Part shown: positions 17,101 through 26,000 of the stretch, piece after piece
Layout of the letters: every line of letters starts with the position of its first letter
How positions within the stretch are numbered: position 1 is the stretch's first letter
Source: Urbifossiella limnaea
Lineage (GTDB): Bacteria; Planctomycetota; Planctomycetia; Gemmatales; Gemmataceae
Reading direction: 5' to 3'
DNA: 64,000 bases
NCBI RefSeq assembly: GCF_007747215.1
Contig: NZ_CP036273.1
Coordinates: 5,750,322 to 5,814,321 of the forward strand
Notes under the pieces: generated by a model
What the model saw: the letters and a program-made list of their open reading frames with translations, nothing else
Told to the model about the DNA's origin: nothing
Database searches by the model: none
Position numbers and translations under genes: made by a program

Positions 17101-20100
17101 TGCCGCCCCCGCCGGTCCCGGTCACGGATACGTTCCCGGACCCTCCCGCGGTGACCAGGCCGCCCGCCTGGATCGCGACGCCGCGGCTGAACCCGGAGGC
17201 GGCGGTGCCGCCGCCGAACCCGAGCACGGACACGCTCCCTCCGGCCGACTCGACGCGCGAACCGACTCCGAACACTCTCACGCCGAAGTCAAAGTCGCCG
17301 GTCGTGGCGCCGCCGCGGCCGGTGACGAGGGTGGTCACGCCGGGCCCGGCCCCGCCCGACACGACCGCCCCGCTCCTCACATAGACTCCGGCCTGGAAGT
17401 CCCCGGTAGCCCCGCCGCGGCCCTCGACCGAGACGACCCCGGTGCCGGTCACGTTGGCCCGGATGTCGGCCCCGACGAACGTGCCCGCCACCTGGGCGCC
17501 GGTGTCAGCATCGAGTGTGACGTCGTCGGCCGAGATCGCGCCCGTGACGACGATCTGCGTGGCGAAGGCGGTCAGGTCCTTCGTCGCGGCCAGGGTCACG
17601 GCCCCGGTCACGCTCACGGCCTGGAACGGCTGAGCCCCGGTCCCGACCGTCAGCGTGCTGGTGAGGTCCGGCAGCGCGGTCACGGCCAGCGTGTCGGCCG
17701 CGGTGCCGCGGTTGACGGTGACGCTGCCCGTCGGGTTGTTGAACGTCGTCACCTCGAACGTGCCGTTCGTGCTGCGGAGCCGGGACAGGCCGTTGGAGCC
17801 GGTGCCGTCGTCCTCGAGCACGGCGGCGCTCGCCGCGGCCGGCAGGTTGAAGATCACGTCCGTCACCGAGCCCACGTTCACCAGCACCGGCTCCAGCCCG
17901 GTGTAAGAAACGGTGCGAGTGGACGACCCGTCGTTGAACGCCACGTTGCCGCTGCTCGCGGTCGTGAAGTTGTGGGTGATGACCGTGTACGCGCCGTTGA
18001 CAACGCGGAGTTGGTCGCCGGGAGTGGATGCCTGGGTGCCGCCGTTGTACGCCACGCCGCCGGCCGGGAACGGGTTGCCGTTCACGCCGTCGATCGTGAG
18101 CGTGTCGTTCCCACCGAGGCCGTTGATGGTGAGCGTGGCGATCGCCCCGAGGTCGGCGAAGGTGGCGCCGTTGTCGATGCTAAGCTGGTAGGAGCCCGGG
18201 GTCGCGGCCTTCTGGCGGAGCACGAACTGATCGCCCCCGGCCGTGCCGTTGACGGTCGGCGTGGTGAGGAGTTGCACGTCGTTGTTGTTGCTGCCGCCGG
18301 CGTAGGTGATGTACACGTTCGTGCCGCCGAAGTTGCCGACGAAGGCGCCCTCGGGCAGGCCGGTGAAGAAGCCGCTGACGTTGTCGGTGCCGTCGTTGTT
18401 GATGAGCGTGTAGGTGGCGCCGGCGGTGATGGTGGGTGTCGGCAGGCTCAGGGCGGTGGTGCCGGCCCCGAGGGCGACGGCGCCGGTGACGTTGAGTTGG
18501 TCGTACTGTGTGCCGACAGTCGTGCCGTTCACCTCGGCCTGGAACGTGCCGCCGGTGAAGGTGACGCTGCCGCTGTTGAGGATGCCCGGCGATGTGCCCG
18601 TGGCCACGGTGCCGCTGCTCATCGCCACGGTGCCGTTGACCGTCCCGGTGCCGCCGAGGGTGCCGCCGTTCACGGTGACAGCGCTGCCGGCGGCGGTCGA
18701 GCCGTTGACGTTCAGCCGCCCGGCACTGACGGTGGTGGTGCCGGTGTAGGTGTTGGTGCCGGACAGGGTGAGGGTACCCAGGCCGGTCTTGGCGAGGCTT
18801 CCGACGACCGGGCCACCTTCGAGGAAGTTGGCCATCCCGCCGGTGACCGTGAGGGTGGTCCCGCCGATCACGTTAAACGTCTGCGTCCGGTTCCCGGTGA
18901 AGGTGCCGTTCGTGTTCGCCAGCGACATGTTCGCGGCGATCGTCCCCGCGACCCCCGACCCGCTGGTGGTGATGTCGCCGGGGGACGTGCCGTTCACGAT
19001 GAACCATCCGGTCCCGGTCACCAGGGCGTTGTTGCTCAGCGTCAGGCCGCCGATGAACTCGCGGCTCGGGGGCGCGACCAAACTCCCCACGTCCCAGGTG
19101 CCCCCGTTCAGCGTGAGCGCGATCGCGTCGATGAGCTGATTCGGCAGGTCCAGCCGCAGCGTGCCCGGGGCGTTTACTACGATCGACGTGCCCTGCACGG
19201 TGGTGTTGTTCACCGCCGGGTTGGCGAGGGCCAGTACGCCGGCGTTCACGGTCGTCACGCCGCCGTAGGTGTTGGTGGCGGACAGCGCGAGGGTGCCAGC
19301 GCCCGCCTTGGTCAACGTCGAGGTGGCCCCGGAGACGGTGCCGGTGATGCTCGCCGCCCCGCCGTTCGTGACAGTCACGCCGCCGGTGGTGGCGATCGCC
19401 CCGGCCGTGAGGGTGCCGGTGGTGACGCTCAGGGTGCTCAGTGGGGCCGTCCCGCCGACAGCCGCACCGAACGTGGTCGCGCCCGGCGTGTTGACCGTCA
19501 AGCTGCGGGCGCTCGGTGACGTGGCCAGGACGCTGACGTTATCGACACCGACGTTGAGGAAGAACTGCGTCTCGACGTCGGCGAACCGGACTTGGTAGGT
19601 CTGACCCGGGACGACGAATGCGGTGATGTCGAACGAGTAGTTGAGGTAGGCGTGCGGGTTGGCCCCGGCCGGCGGGTCCGTGCCGAGGTAGAAATTCTGG
19701 AGGACGTCAGCCGGGGCGGTCGAGAATGGGGCCGAGACGGCGCGCAACAGGTCCACCCGTGCGTGTTGGTTAGCCCCGGCCGAGGTGGTCAGGCCGGCCG
19801 GGTTCACGATCGCGCCGGCTCCGTTGTAGTCGTTTACGAACATCTGGTAGGACAGGACGACCTGCGTGGCCGTCGCCGGGACGGTAAACGTCTGCAGCAG
19901 GCCGTGAACGCTCGGGCCGGACTCGTCGGAGACGGCGTAGGTCGTACCGCCCGAGGGGTTCCCGACCGTTGGGCGGCCGCTAGTAGGTGTGCTCGCCCCC
20001 GGGGCGCTGGCGAAGTAGGCGCCGTTGCCCTGCGGTGTGAGTGTGGTCCACCCAGTCAGGGACCCCGTCTCGAAGTTTCCGTTCGTCAACAGTTGGGTGC

Positions 20101-22318
20101 TGCCCCCGGTGCCCGCGCTGTTCACGGTCCCGTTGAACGCCACATTGGCGCCGGTCGTGGTCGTGTTCGCCCCGAGGGTGACGGCCCCGGTGTAGCTCTG
20201 GCTGCCGCTCGTCGTGACCGACCCGCCGTTCAGGGCGATCGCCTCGGCCGCGAGCGTCAGGCCTGCGCCGGCGGCCGACAGGTTCAGCGCCGGGGTGATC
20301 GTGATCGCGTCGGTCCCGGTGCCGCCGTCGATCGACAGGGCGGCCACGAACCCGGACCCGAGCGACGTGACGGTGATCGTGTCGTTGCCGACATCTCCGG
20401 CGTTGATCGCCAGCGACGCCGTCGGGTTGGCGAACGTGGTCGTCTCCCCGGCCGTCGAGGTCACGGTGGTCTGGCCCGCCCCGGCGGCCGTGACGGTGAT
20501 CGTCTCGCCGGTGGTGCTGTAGTTCAGCACGACGGCGGCGGCGGCGATGCTCGAGGTAATCGGGTCGAGGCCGGTGTAGGTCACGCTACCCAGCCCGCCC
20601 AGGACGACGCTCCCGTCGGTGGCGTTGGTGTAGTTGAATGTCTGGGTGGTCGCGGTCCCGCCCTGGAGGACGAGGACGTCGTTCCCGCCCGCGCCGCCGT
20701 TGAAGGCGACGGGCGGCAGCGCCCCACCGGCGTAATTCAGGGTGGCGGTGTCGTCCCCGCCGGCGAGGTTGAGGACGAGGCTCGTGACGGACGCGAGCGG
20801 GATGGTGAGCGTCTTGTTGCCGTTGGACAGCACGCCGCCGGCCGGGGCCGACTGGAACTGCTCGGTGGTGTCGGTGACCACGAGGTTCGTGCCACTCACG
20901 GTCGCGGTTAGCGTGTTGACGACGCCCGCGGTGTCCGCGAGAGTCAGGGTGGTGCCGGCCAGGGACGCGGTCAGGGTGCCGGTCGGGGCGGCGGGGGCAG
21001 CCGTAATCAGCAGGTTGTCGAATACGGCCCCTTGAGCGCCGCCGAAGAAGATGCGGCCGTTCGCGGCGGTGAACCCGTTGTCGGCCCCGTTGATCGGACC
21101 GCTCGACGCGTCCGCCACGAACGTCCCGCTCGTCGGGTTGAAGTCCACCTCCAGGATGGCGAGCTTGGTGGTCGCGTCCCACTGGTACCGCAGGCGATGC
21201 GGGCCGGTGTTAGGGTTCGTCCCGAACTGTGTGTTGGTCCCGCCGTTGCCGGCGTCCGCGTCGCGGGCGTCGATCTGCCCGATCCCGATGCTGGGCGCGT
21301 GATTCCGGTAGTGGATCGACGGGACGCCCGGCTCGAAGGTGAGGCCGGGAACCGGCACGCCCTGACCGAGACCGGCGAACGAGATCGCGGTGCCCGTCGA
21401 GACCAGGTCCATCTCGGCCACGAAGCTGCGGGTGTAGTAGCTCGCGTCGGTGGTCCGCAGGTAGGTCCGAAACCCGTCGTTCCCCCCGTTGAACTGCGCC
21501 GTCCCGCCGACCACGGTCGCCGCCGGGCCTTGCTGCTCGAGGAACGCCGGCACGCCGGTGGCGAAGTCGGCGAAGACCGTCTGCCCGCCCTGGCCGAGGA
21601 TGGCGATCTCGGCCGCGGAGATCGCCCCGTTGTAGACCCGCACGTCGTCGATCAACCCGCGGAACCGCTCGTGCGTGAACCCCGGGTCGTCGTTCGGGCT
21701 GCCGATGACGAACGGCCGGCCCGCGGCGATCGTGTTGATGCCCGCCGCGACCGTCCCGATGGACGTGCCGTTGACGTAGAACTGGGTCGAGGTCGTGGTC
21801 ATCACCGCGGCGATGTGATACCAGGTGCCCGGGACGATGGTGGCCGGGCGCGTCTGGAAGCTCGTCCCGTTCCAGATGCCGATCGTGTCCGCGGCCTCGT
21901 TGACGTGGATGCTCCAGCGGGTGCCCGTCGTCCCCACGGACGTCCGCATCGAGAAGATCGCGTCGTTGTCCGAGTCAGCGGGGGCGTTGATCCAGCCCGC
22001 GACCGTCCCGGTGGTGAAGTCGAACGCGGCGTCCGGGGCGACCGTGACCTGGCTGGTGAGCGTGCCGTCGAACGAGAACGCCTGGCCGAACTGGCCGGCG
22101 GCGAACCCAGTGGTGCCGAGCACGCCATTCCGGCCGCCGACCACGTCGGTCGCGTTCCCGTCGGCCGGGTAGAGGCTCAGCAGCGCTGGGACGCTGCGGT
22201 CTTCCAGTTCCTCGATCCGACCGCCGACGGGGCCGGTGGGCCGGACGTGTGGGGTAGCCGGGCGGGGGCGGAAGGCGCGGGTCAGGAGGCGGGCCGCGAG
22301 CGACTTCTTCGACGACAT
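11111..22318 (-). CDS. Giant exported repeat protein with LamG, autotransporter-type repeats and a metzincin-like motif
   Basis: At 3735 residues this is the largest gene in the window. The N-terminus carries RIEELEDRSVPALLSLYPAD, a planctomycete export-associated motif, followed by a LamG/concanavalin-like domain (about 46-245). Autotransporter-associated beta-strand repeats appear near residues 1000 (KAGAGTLALSATNTYGGVTT) and 1175 (KTGLGTLTLSGTNTYTGTTT). Glycine-rich 32-34-residue repeats fill about 1640-1820, and further beta-helix-like repeats reach about 2400. Three divergent modules starting FDFG or FDFN (near 2690, 3022 and 3315) resemble carbohydrate-binding beta-sandwiches. HELSHELGLADLD near 3600 fits the zinc-binding HExxHxxGxxD pattern of metzincins. 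There is no C-terminal beta-barrel, so it is not a classical autotransporter. Surface adhesion or matrix function is inferred. The start has no Shine-Dalgarno sequence. Confidence 0.85.
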   Translation of the reverse strand: MSSKKSLAARLLTRAFRPRPATPHVRPTGPVGGRIEELEDRSVPALLSLYPADGNATDVVGGRNGVLGTTGFAAGQFGQAFSFDGTLTSQVTVAPDAAFDFTTGTVAGWINAPADSDNDAIFSMRTSVGTTGTRWSIHVNEAADTIGIWNGTSFQTRPATIVPGTWYHIAAVMTTTSTQFYVNGTSIGTVAAGINTIAAGRPFVIGSPNDDPGFTHERFRGLIDDVRVYNGAISAAEIAILGQGGQTVFADFATGVPAFLEQQGPAATVVGGTAQFNGGNDGFRTYLRTTDASYYTRSFVAEMDLVSTGTAISFAGLGQGVPVPGLTFEPGVPSIHYRNHAPSIGIGQIDARDADAGNGGTNTQFGTNPNTGPHRLRYQWDATTKLAILEVDFNPTSGTFVADASSGPINGADNGFTAANGRIFFGGAQGAVFDNLLITAAPAAPTGTLTASLAGTTLTLADTAGVVNTLTATVSGTNLVVTDTTEQFQSAPAGGVLSNGNKTLTIPLASVTSLVLNLAGGDDTATLNYAGGALPPVAFNGGAGGNDVLVLQGGTATTQTFNYTNATDGSVVLGGLGSVTYTGLDPITSSIAAAAVVLNYSTTGETITVTAAGAGQTTVTSTAGETTTFANPTASLAINAGDVGNDTITVTSLGSGFVAALSIDGGTGTDAITITPALNLSAAGAGLTLAAEAIALNGGSVTTSGSQSYTGAVTLGANTTTTGANVAFNGTVNSAGTGGSTQLLTNGNFETGSLTGWTTLTPQGNGAYFASAPGASTPTSGRPTVGNPSGGTTYAVSDESGPSVHGLLQTFTVPATATQVVLSYQMFVNDYNGAGAIVNPAGLTTSAGANQHARVDLLRAVSAPFSTAPADVLQNFYLGTDPPAGANPHAYLNYSFDITAFVVPGQTYQVRFADVETQFFLNVGVDNVSVLATSPSARSLTVNTPGATTFGAAVGGTAPLSTLSVTTGTLTAGAIATTGGVTVTNGGAASITGTVSGATSTLTKAGAGTLALSATNTYGGVTTVNAGVLALANPAVNNTTVQGTSIVVNAPGTLRLDLPNQLIDAIALTLNGGTWDVGSLVAPPSREFIGGLTLSNNALVTGTGWFIVNGTSPGDITTSGSGVAGTIAANMSLANTNGTFTGNRTQTFNVIGGTTLTVTGGMANFLEGGPVVGSLAKTGLGTLTLSGTNTYTGTTTVSAGRLNVNGSTAAGSAVTVNGGTLGGTGTVNGTVAMSSGTVATGTSPGILNSGSVTFTGGTFQAEVNGTTVGTQYDQLNVTGAVALGAGTTALSLPTPTITAGATYTLINNDGTDNVSGFFTGLPEGAFVGNFGGTNVYITYAGGSNNNDVQLLTTPTVNGTAGGDQFVLRQKAATPGSYQLSIDNGATFADLGAIATLTINGLGGNDTLTIDGVNGNPFPAGGVAYNGGTQASTPGDQLRVVNGAYTVITHNFTTASSGNVAFNDGSSTRTVSYTGLEPVLVNVGSVTDVIFNLPAAASAAVLEDDGTGSNGLSRLRSTNGTFEVTTFNNPTGSVTVNRGTAADTLAVTALPDLTSTLTVGTGAQPFQAVSVTGAVTLAATKDLTAFATQIVVTGAISADDVTLDADTGAQVAGTFVGADIRANVTGTGVVSVEGRGGATGDFQAGVYVRSGAVVSGGAGPGVTTLVTGRGGATTGDFDFGVRVFGVGSRVESAGGSVSVLGFGGGTAASGFSRGVAIQAGGLVTAGGSGNVSVTGTGGGGTGGIAIGVEVAATPGITSSGGSVTVTGTGGGGGASGQNYGVYVATGQITAGGTGAISVSGTGGGGTGGPNTGVLIDTDGAVDAPAGLGVTGTAGTGPGSIGIDVPDGTITAVGVATLNGPAASDISVAAASTANFGSLTVSAAGATVTIFEDSTTAVNTIAATTINLTSAGSITDNNAGANNLTGTTATLAAAGGIDLDTTLGSLTATTSAAGAILIDELDAITLTNVITTNGDITITAGGTVSAVNVVDLLDAAHVVSITTTAGDILVGNVVATGDTVALGAAGAIEELTPLDGTADVTADVVNMTAVTGIGAAGTVEINTITTLNRGLTASVTGTGPIDLADTTGGLRVRSATTANGSVTIAALGGDMIVETLTAGTLSAVNLSTTSSGSILDDDVNATLVTGGALTLTANNGAIGAAGATGQLDTTAVSISASSATGIWITETDAVTITSATTTNGVIELQANGTMTVTAVTAGGASDARLTTTAGDVALTGAATTVTAAGDRVLIQAFNGAITDGNGAGNNVAAASLILAAATGIDADTTVSILAGGNTTSGAVDVANTGNLTITSILSLFGFGAVGFFNNGTTTSVSTGNGTSNALFTVAQPVNGVGSVALTSDQDFTIDAGITVASSGGTVEVNADVAADADTTGAAVTVNGPITSGLTTANAVTINTGGDADVITVTQTGTSNLDVYGGGIIAPAVGFDQVTVVIGSLGAGFVRLNNSGSDNYHATVDGAAQATPLTFHANTLLNEVNAPLPSLASGVRRVSVNAATVLDYLPAGASLTVLSLLGGTVADTYYVQFTDPAAGLSLLPPLVNVAAAGASDAAFVYGTNGADTVDVNIGDNDRVTSAGVSVRYDGNLEALTVYGKDEAGQPGDTFAVRPDQQTATTIHGGTPVVYPGDTLELDVIGLVTLNPTLSDPALPAGNFSLTGYPLLSWTSIENFPVPRGLGGSFDFGTATSPVQFGFTQVLPTSTYPAAATAGTGWFGWATTPLYGNQAYQEPNLPPAVAASPIAALLQDFAYGFQGDPSNGVFCVDVAPNKPVQLTALVGVPVGGRDGLVVEWGVANSPTGLPTTWTAITPAGGLFTTGGEMTTVSAALAAADVGNNLSLFVRFRDVVGEPNWSISALDVRPTNPTPPVGQLIPAGLVAPLPLRREFSTDGSVAAPGGYADQHAFAAVAADGLTVDYFRGKDAIPGSLVTITVSNGTPVDAAFTAGDMALATRLLNPDAAGYLQQFQVQADAAGEFTFGVRRPTGTAPATVTAADATGFRAGAYTQPFVLPNARRLDFGPLPAASTSDYGNGGTVGAGYVPFAAATYTDAATNALGWTGANLPVPFAFGGTGTAVQRDAVFGGYAPSEFVLDMPAGDYVVTATLGDQGARRDDMFVEVWNGSAWVVARGFNPATNAYDTDLNGLTSPPGVAPDAGQSLVRSFLATTAGGQIRVRFGNVTGNPNWTLAALEVRPAQAALTITRAGGALTADGSTVTAYTVTGAAPGTVLTVRTALGSPAGADANTTYDGFQVVVPASGPTFSVKAPYSTTGVSSVIEAESVSGGERGTGIEVYLPTAVPTVPAVRRFDFNGASDDTNPNMVGVRGNQLWTAGADYGWLTAVNEFERATTSLPASMTAAQKALFRDGATLGGPAGTFRVKVDAGADYAVRYYVGDSYKKWPWIRLQVEGGTASGQLATNVNQYWSYVMFGKDADGDGYLDVKVYGTATWVLNAVDVAKGTTAAALPPSLLAASPQLAGFAVTSGTAPALTAAELAPIVVEATRRLVAAGADPGRLAAVTVSILDLNDAGRLGEHVPGSVHIDDDAGGAGWFVDPTPADDAEFGSSVAFGLGATDGAAARGVDLLTVVMHELSHELGLADLDPTANPADLMAEALDVGVRRLPAGLASAELPAPVDVTTTRPTTAEKPSAGTVLRPAPALWLEVAETVFAPGLPVVATDDRVRATVAPIEPVRIDPVAATPLAPSLAATPAWPDADSLFDLDGVYVG
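16855..17390 (-). repeat. Coding tandem repeats of about 32-34 residues in the giant protein
   Basis: At least five diverged units share the pattern GGxGxxSVTGTGGGGxxG followed by a GVxV strand, for example SGNVSVTGTGGGGTGG and GAISVSGTGGGGTGG. Spacing is about 96-102 bases. This is consistent with stacked turns of a right-handed beta-helix. Confidence 0.6.
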
Positions 22319-23054
22319 ACGGAGGCACCCGGTGGGGATTCACGTTGATCGCGCCGTCGCGGACGTGGCACTGGCCGACCGTCGGGACGGGCGAAGGAGG
22401 GTCGGTCGCCTCGGGCGAGCGCCGGGGCGGGGTAAAGCGTGTCCGGGCTGGCCGGGGGGCGAGCCGTCGGGGCGAGGAGGGGGCGCCGGCCGCTAGCCGG
22501 CCCCTCCCGCCGGGGGCGGTGGGTCGCGCCGACGGCACCCGCCGCCGGCCTGAGCCGGTGCGAGTCGCGGGTGCCGGGAATTCCGGGGGGCGCGTTCGTC
22601 CGCCTGGGGCGACCAACAGCTATCGGGGTGACGACCCCAACAGCGGCTCAGGTCCGTACGACCGACTATGAAACCGGGGCCACACCAACGCCATGCCAGG
22701 ACCAAGACGGAACCGGCGGCTCGGTCGGTGCGGGGCGGTTGTTCCCCGGGTACGATTCAGACTGCGAATACCTTTACACCAGTTGCACGGGACTAACAAG
22801 TTAAACCGTTCAGGAAGATTGGGTAAACACACTGACTCCCGCCGCTTCAACAGGATGGATCAGTCGGGGCGGATGCATTTCACTGGATGATTAACCGCCG
22901 TAAGGCGATACTTGATAATCACTTAAGTCTGACAAGTAGTAGTCGCTGATGGGAGCTCACGGATCCCAATCGTTGTCGAGAAACTCGACAGCGATCGAGG
23001 AAAAATAGTGCCGCGAGCCGCTATACCATCTCCGCACACTCTCCCGAGGCGCGT
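22319..23054. other. 736-bp intergenic region with a lower-GC right half
   Basis: No convincing gene is seen here. It separates the divergent giant-protein and heme-protein genes and must hold both promoters. The part from about 22740 to 23000 is clearly lower in GC than its surroundings. A 7-bp inverted repeat, TGTCGAG AAA CTCGACA (22974-22990; ten-base arms with one mismatch), is a possible operator about 65 bp before the rightward ATG. TATACC near 23020 is a weak -10 candidate. Short open frames here lack ribosome-binding sites and planctomycete codon bias. Confidence 0.6.
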
Positions 23055-26000
23055 ATGACCCCCGCCCGCCGGTGGCTTGCCCTACTGGTCGCCGCGCTCG
23101 CCTCCGGCCCTGTCGCCGCGGCCGAGCCGTGGGCCGACGCCAAACTCCCCGTCGCCGGCGGCCTCGAACTGTGGCTCGACGCCGCCCGTGCGAGCGCCTC
23201 CACACCGCCACCGCACGACGGCAAGCTCGAAACCTGGTACGACGCCTCCGGCAAGGGTCGCCACCTCCGACAGCCCGTCGCCGACGCCCGGCCCACACGC
23301 TTGCCCGCCGGCGGCGCCGCCGTCGTCCGCTTCGACGGGCTCGACGACCACCTCCGCGCCGTGAAGCAGGCAGCCGAGTTGGACACGTTTACCGTCTTCG
23401 TGGTCGCCGCCCCGCGGGCGAACCCCGGCGGCTTTCGCGGCGTGCTGGCGTTCAACAATGCGAACCAGCGCGACTACGAGAGCGGCCTGTGCCTCGACCA
23501 CGGCCCGAACCCGTCCGTCAAATTCAACTCGCTGAACGTCGAGGGCCGCGGTTTCGGCGGGTGGAAGAACTTGCTCAAGGGCGAACAACCGCTCGGCGAG
23601 TTGACCACGCTCGAAGTGACCGGCGAGGCGAAGGCCCTGCGGCTGACGGTGAACGGCACCCCCGCCGGCGCCCGGCCGCGCGACGGCGCCCCCGTCAGCC
23701 TCGACGAGATCACCGTGGGCGCCCGCTACTACACGAACGGCCCCGGCCCGCAGAAGGTAGATAGCCTCGGCCGCTGGGACGTGGCCGAGGTGCTCGTCTA
23801 CAACCGCGTGCTGCCCGCCGCCGAGGCGAAGGCCGTGCGCGACTACCTGAGCGCGAAGCACGCCGCGCTGAAGCAGCAGTTACCGCCCGACGGCTCGGGC
23901 GGGGCCCCACTCGTGTTGGTGAAAGACCCGCCGCCGGTGCAGATGTTCCTGCCGGGCTTCACGGTCCGCGAGTTGCCGGTGGACCTGACCAACATCAACA
24001 ACGTGCTGTACCGGCCCGACGGCTCACTGATCGCGCTCGGCTACAACGGCAACTTGTACGCGCTCCGCGACGCGGACGGCGACGGCGTCGAGGAGCGCGC
24101 CGAGCTGATCTGGGATGCGAAGGGTTCGCTCCGCGGCCCGCTCGGCATCGCCTTCTTGCCGAACGGCCGCGGCACGCTCGTCCCCTCGAAGGGCCGGCTG
24201 ACGCTCGTCACCGACGACGGCAAGGCCACGACGATCGCCAGCGGCTGGCCCGAAATCTTCCCCGCCGTGGACACGCTCGGCGTGGCGGTCGACCCGCGTG
24301 ACGGGGCCGTCTACTTCGGCCGCGGCTGCGCCAACTTCACCGACCCGTACCAGCGCGACAAGGCCGGCAAGGCGGCGTACAAGCTGACCGACGAGACGGG
24401 CACGATCCAGCGGCTGAGCCCGGACTTCAAAACGCGCGAGATCGTGGCGACGGGCGTCCGCTTCCCGGTGGCGCTGCGCTTCAACAAGCTCGGCGACCTG
24501 TTCGCCACCGACCAGGAAGGCGCGACGTGGGCGCCGAACGGCAACCCGCTCGACGAACTGCTCCACATCCAGAAGGGCCGCCACTACGGCTTCCCGTCGC
24601 GGCACCCCAAACACCTGCCGGCCGTGACCGACGAGCCGAGCACGTTCGACTACGGCCCGCAGCACCAGTCCACGTGCGGGTTCTGCTTCAACGAGCCGGT
24701 GACGGCCGGCGGCCCGACGTTCGGCCCGAAGCACTGGGCCGGCGACGCCATCGTGACGGGCGAGTCGCGCGGCAAGCTGTACCGCACGAAACTGGTGAAG
24801 ACGCCGAGCGGCTACGTCGCCGGCACGCAGCTGATCGCGGCGCTGAACATGCTCGTGGTCGATTGCTGCGTGGCGCCGGACGGCTCGCTGGTGGTGGCCT
24901 GCCACGGCGGTGGCCCCGACTGGGGGAGCGGCCCGACCGGCAAGGGGAAGCTGTTCAAGATCAGCTACACCGACCGCGACCACCCGCAACCGGTGCTCGT
25001 GTGGCCGGCCGGCCCGCGCGAGGTGCGCGTCGAGTTCGACCGGCCCGTCGATCCGGCACTGCTGCGCGACGTGTTGAAGGGGACGACACTGACCGCCGGC
25101 CGGTACGTCCGCGCCGGCGACCGGTTCGAGTCGATGTGGCCGGGCTACGCGGTCGTTCACATGCAGAAGGCCGCGCCGCGCGTAGACATCCCGGTGCGGT
25201 CGGCGCAGCTGACGCCCGACCGCCGCACCCTGGTACTAGCGACGGACGCGCTACCCGCGGCGGTCCACTACGCGCTGACGCTGCCGGGGATGGGCCGCCC
25301 CGCCGAGCCGCCGAAGGGCACTCTGCGGCAGCTGCCGGCGATCGACCTCGGCTTCGACCTCTGCGGCTGCGAGGCGACGTTCACACCGAGCGTCGGTACG
25401 AGATGGAGGGGCTGGCTGCCGCACCCCGACCTTCAGGTTTCGCAGTCGTTGACCGCCGGAAGCGCGCCGCACGACGTGCTGTGGGCGCAGACTGCGAAAA
25501 CCGGCGTACTGACGCTCAAGGCAAAACTCGATCTCGCCGACATGCTGCGGCCGGCCGTGCAGCCGGGTTCGCAGCTCGACCACGAGCCGCCGCCGGAAGA
25601 AGTAACAGTTGCCACCCATCGCGGCTTGAAGACACTTTACGTCGGACCGACGGCACCCGTACCGTTTGATCTCGAAGTGGGCGGCAACATCTCAACGGGC
25701 ATCCACTTCACCACGAAGCAGAGCACGAAGCAGAGCCCGCAGCCCCGCCCGCTGCAACTCCACCGATTTATCCTGCCGTGGGCCAACACCGACTCGAAGG
25801 CGCTCGGCCGCGAAGTCGTCGCCGCGCGAGCGCCCGAACTCGACGGCGGCAGCTGGGCGCGCGGCCGGGCCGAGTTCTTCGGCGAGCAGGCGGCGTGCGC
25901 CAAGTGCCACGCCGTCCAGGGCCGCGGCGGCGACCTCGGGCCGGACCTGTCGAACCTCGTCCACCGCGACTACGCCTCCGTGCTGCGCGACATCGAGAAC

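Noticed and set aside
16855-17390. Possible CRISPR-like array from regular repeats
   Set aside because: The repeats are in frame, diverged and part of coding sequence; there are no identical repeats with unique spacers and no cas genes.
16334-19519. Plus-strand frame antisense to the repeats of the giant protein
   Set aside because: It merely mirrors the glycine- and valine-rich coding repeats of the minus strand.
22439-22804. Short frames in the 22.3-23.05 kb gap
   Set aside because: None has a ribosome-binding site, conserved motif or the third-position GC bias of the neighbouring genes.
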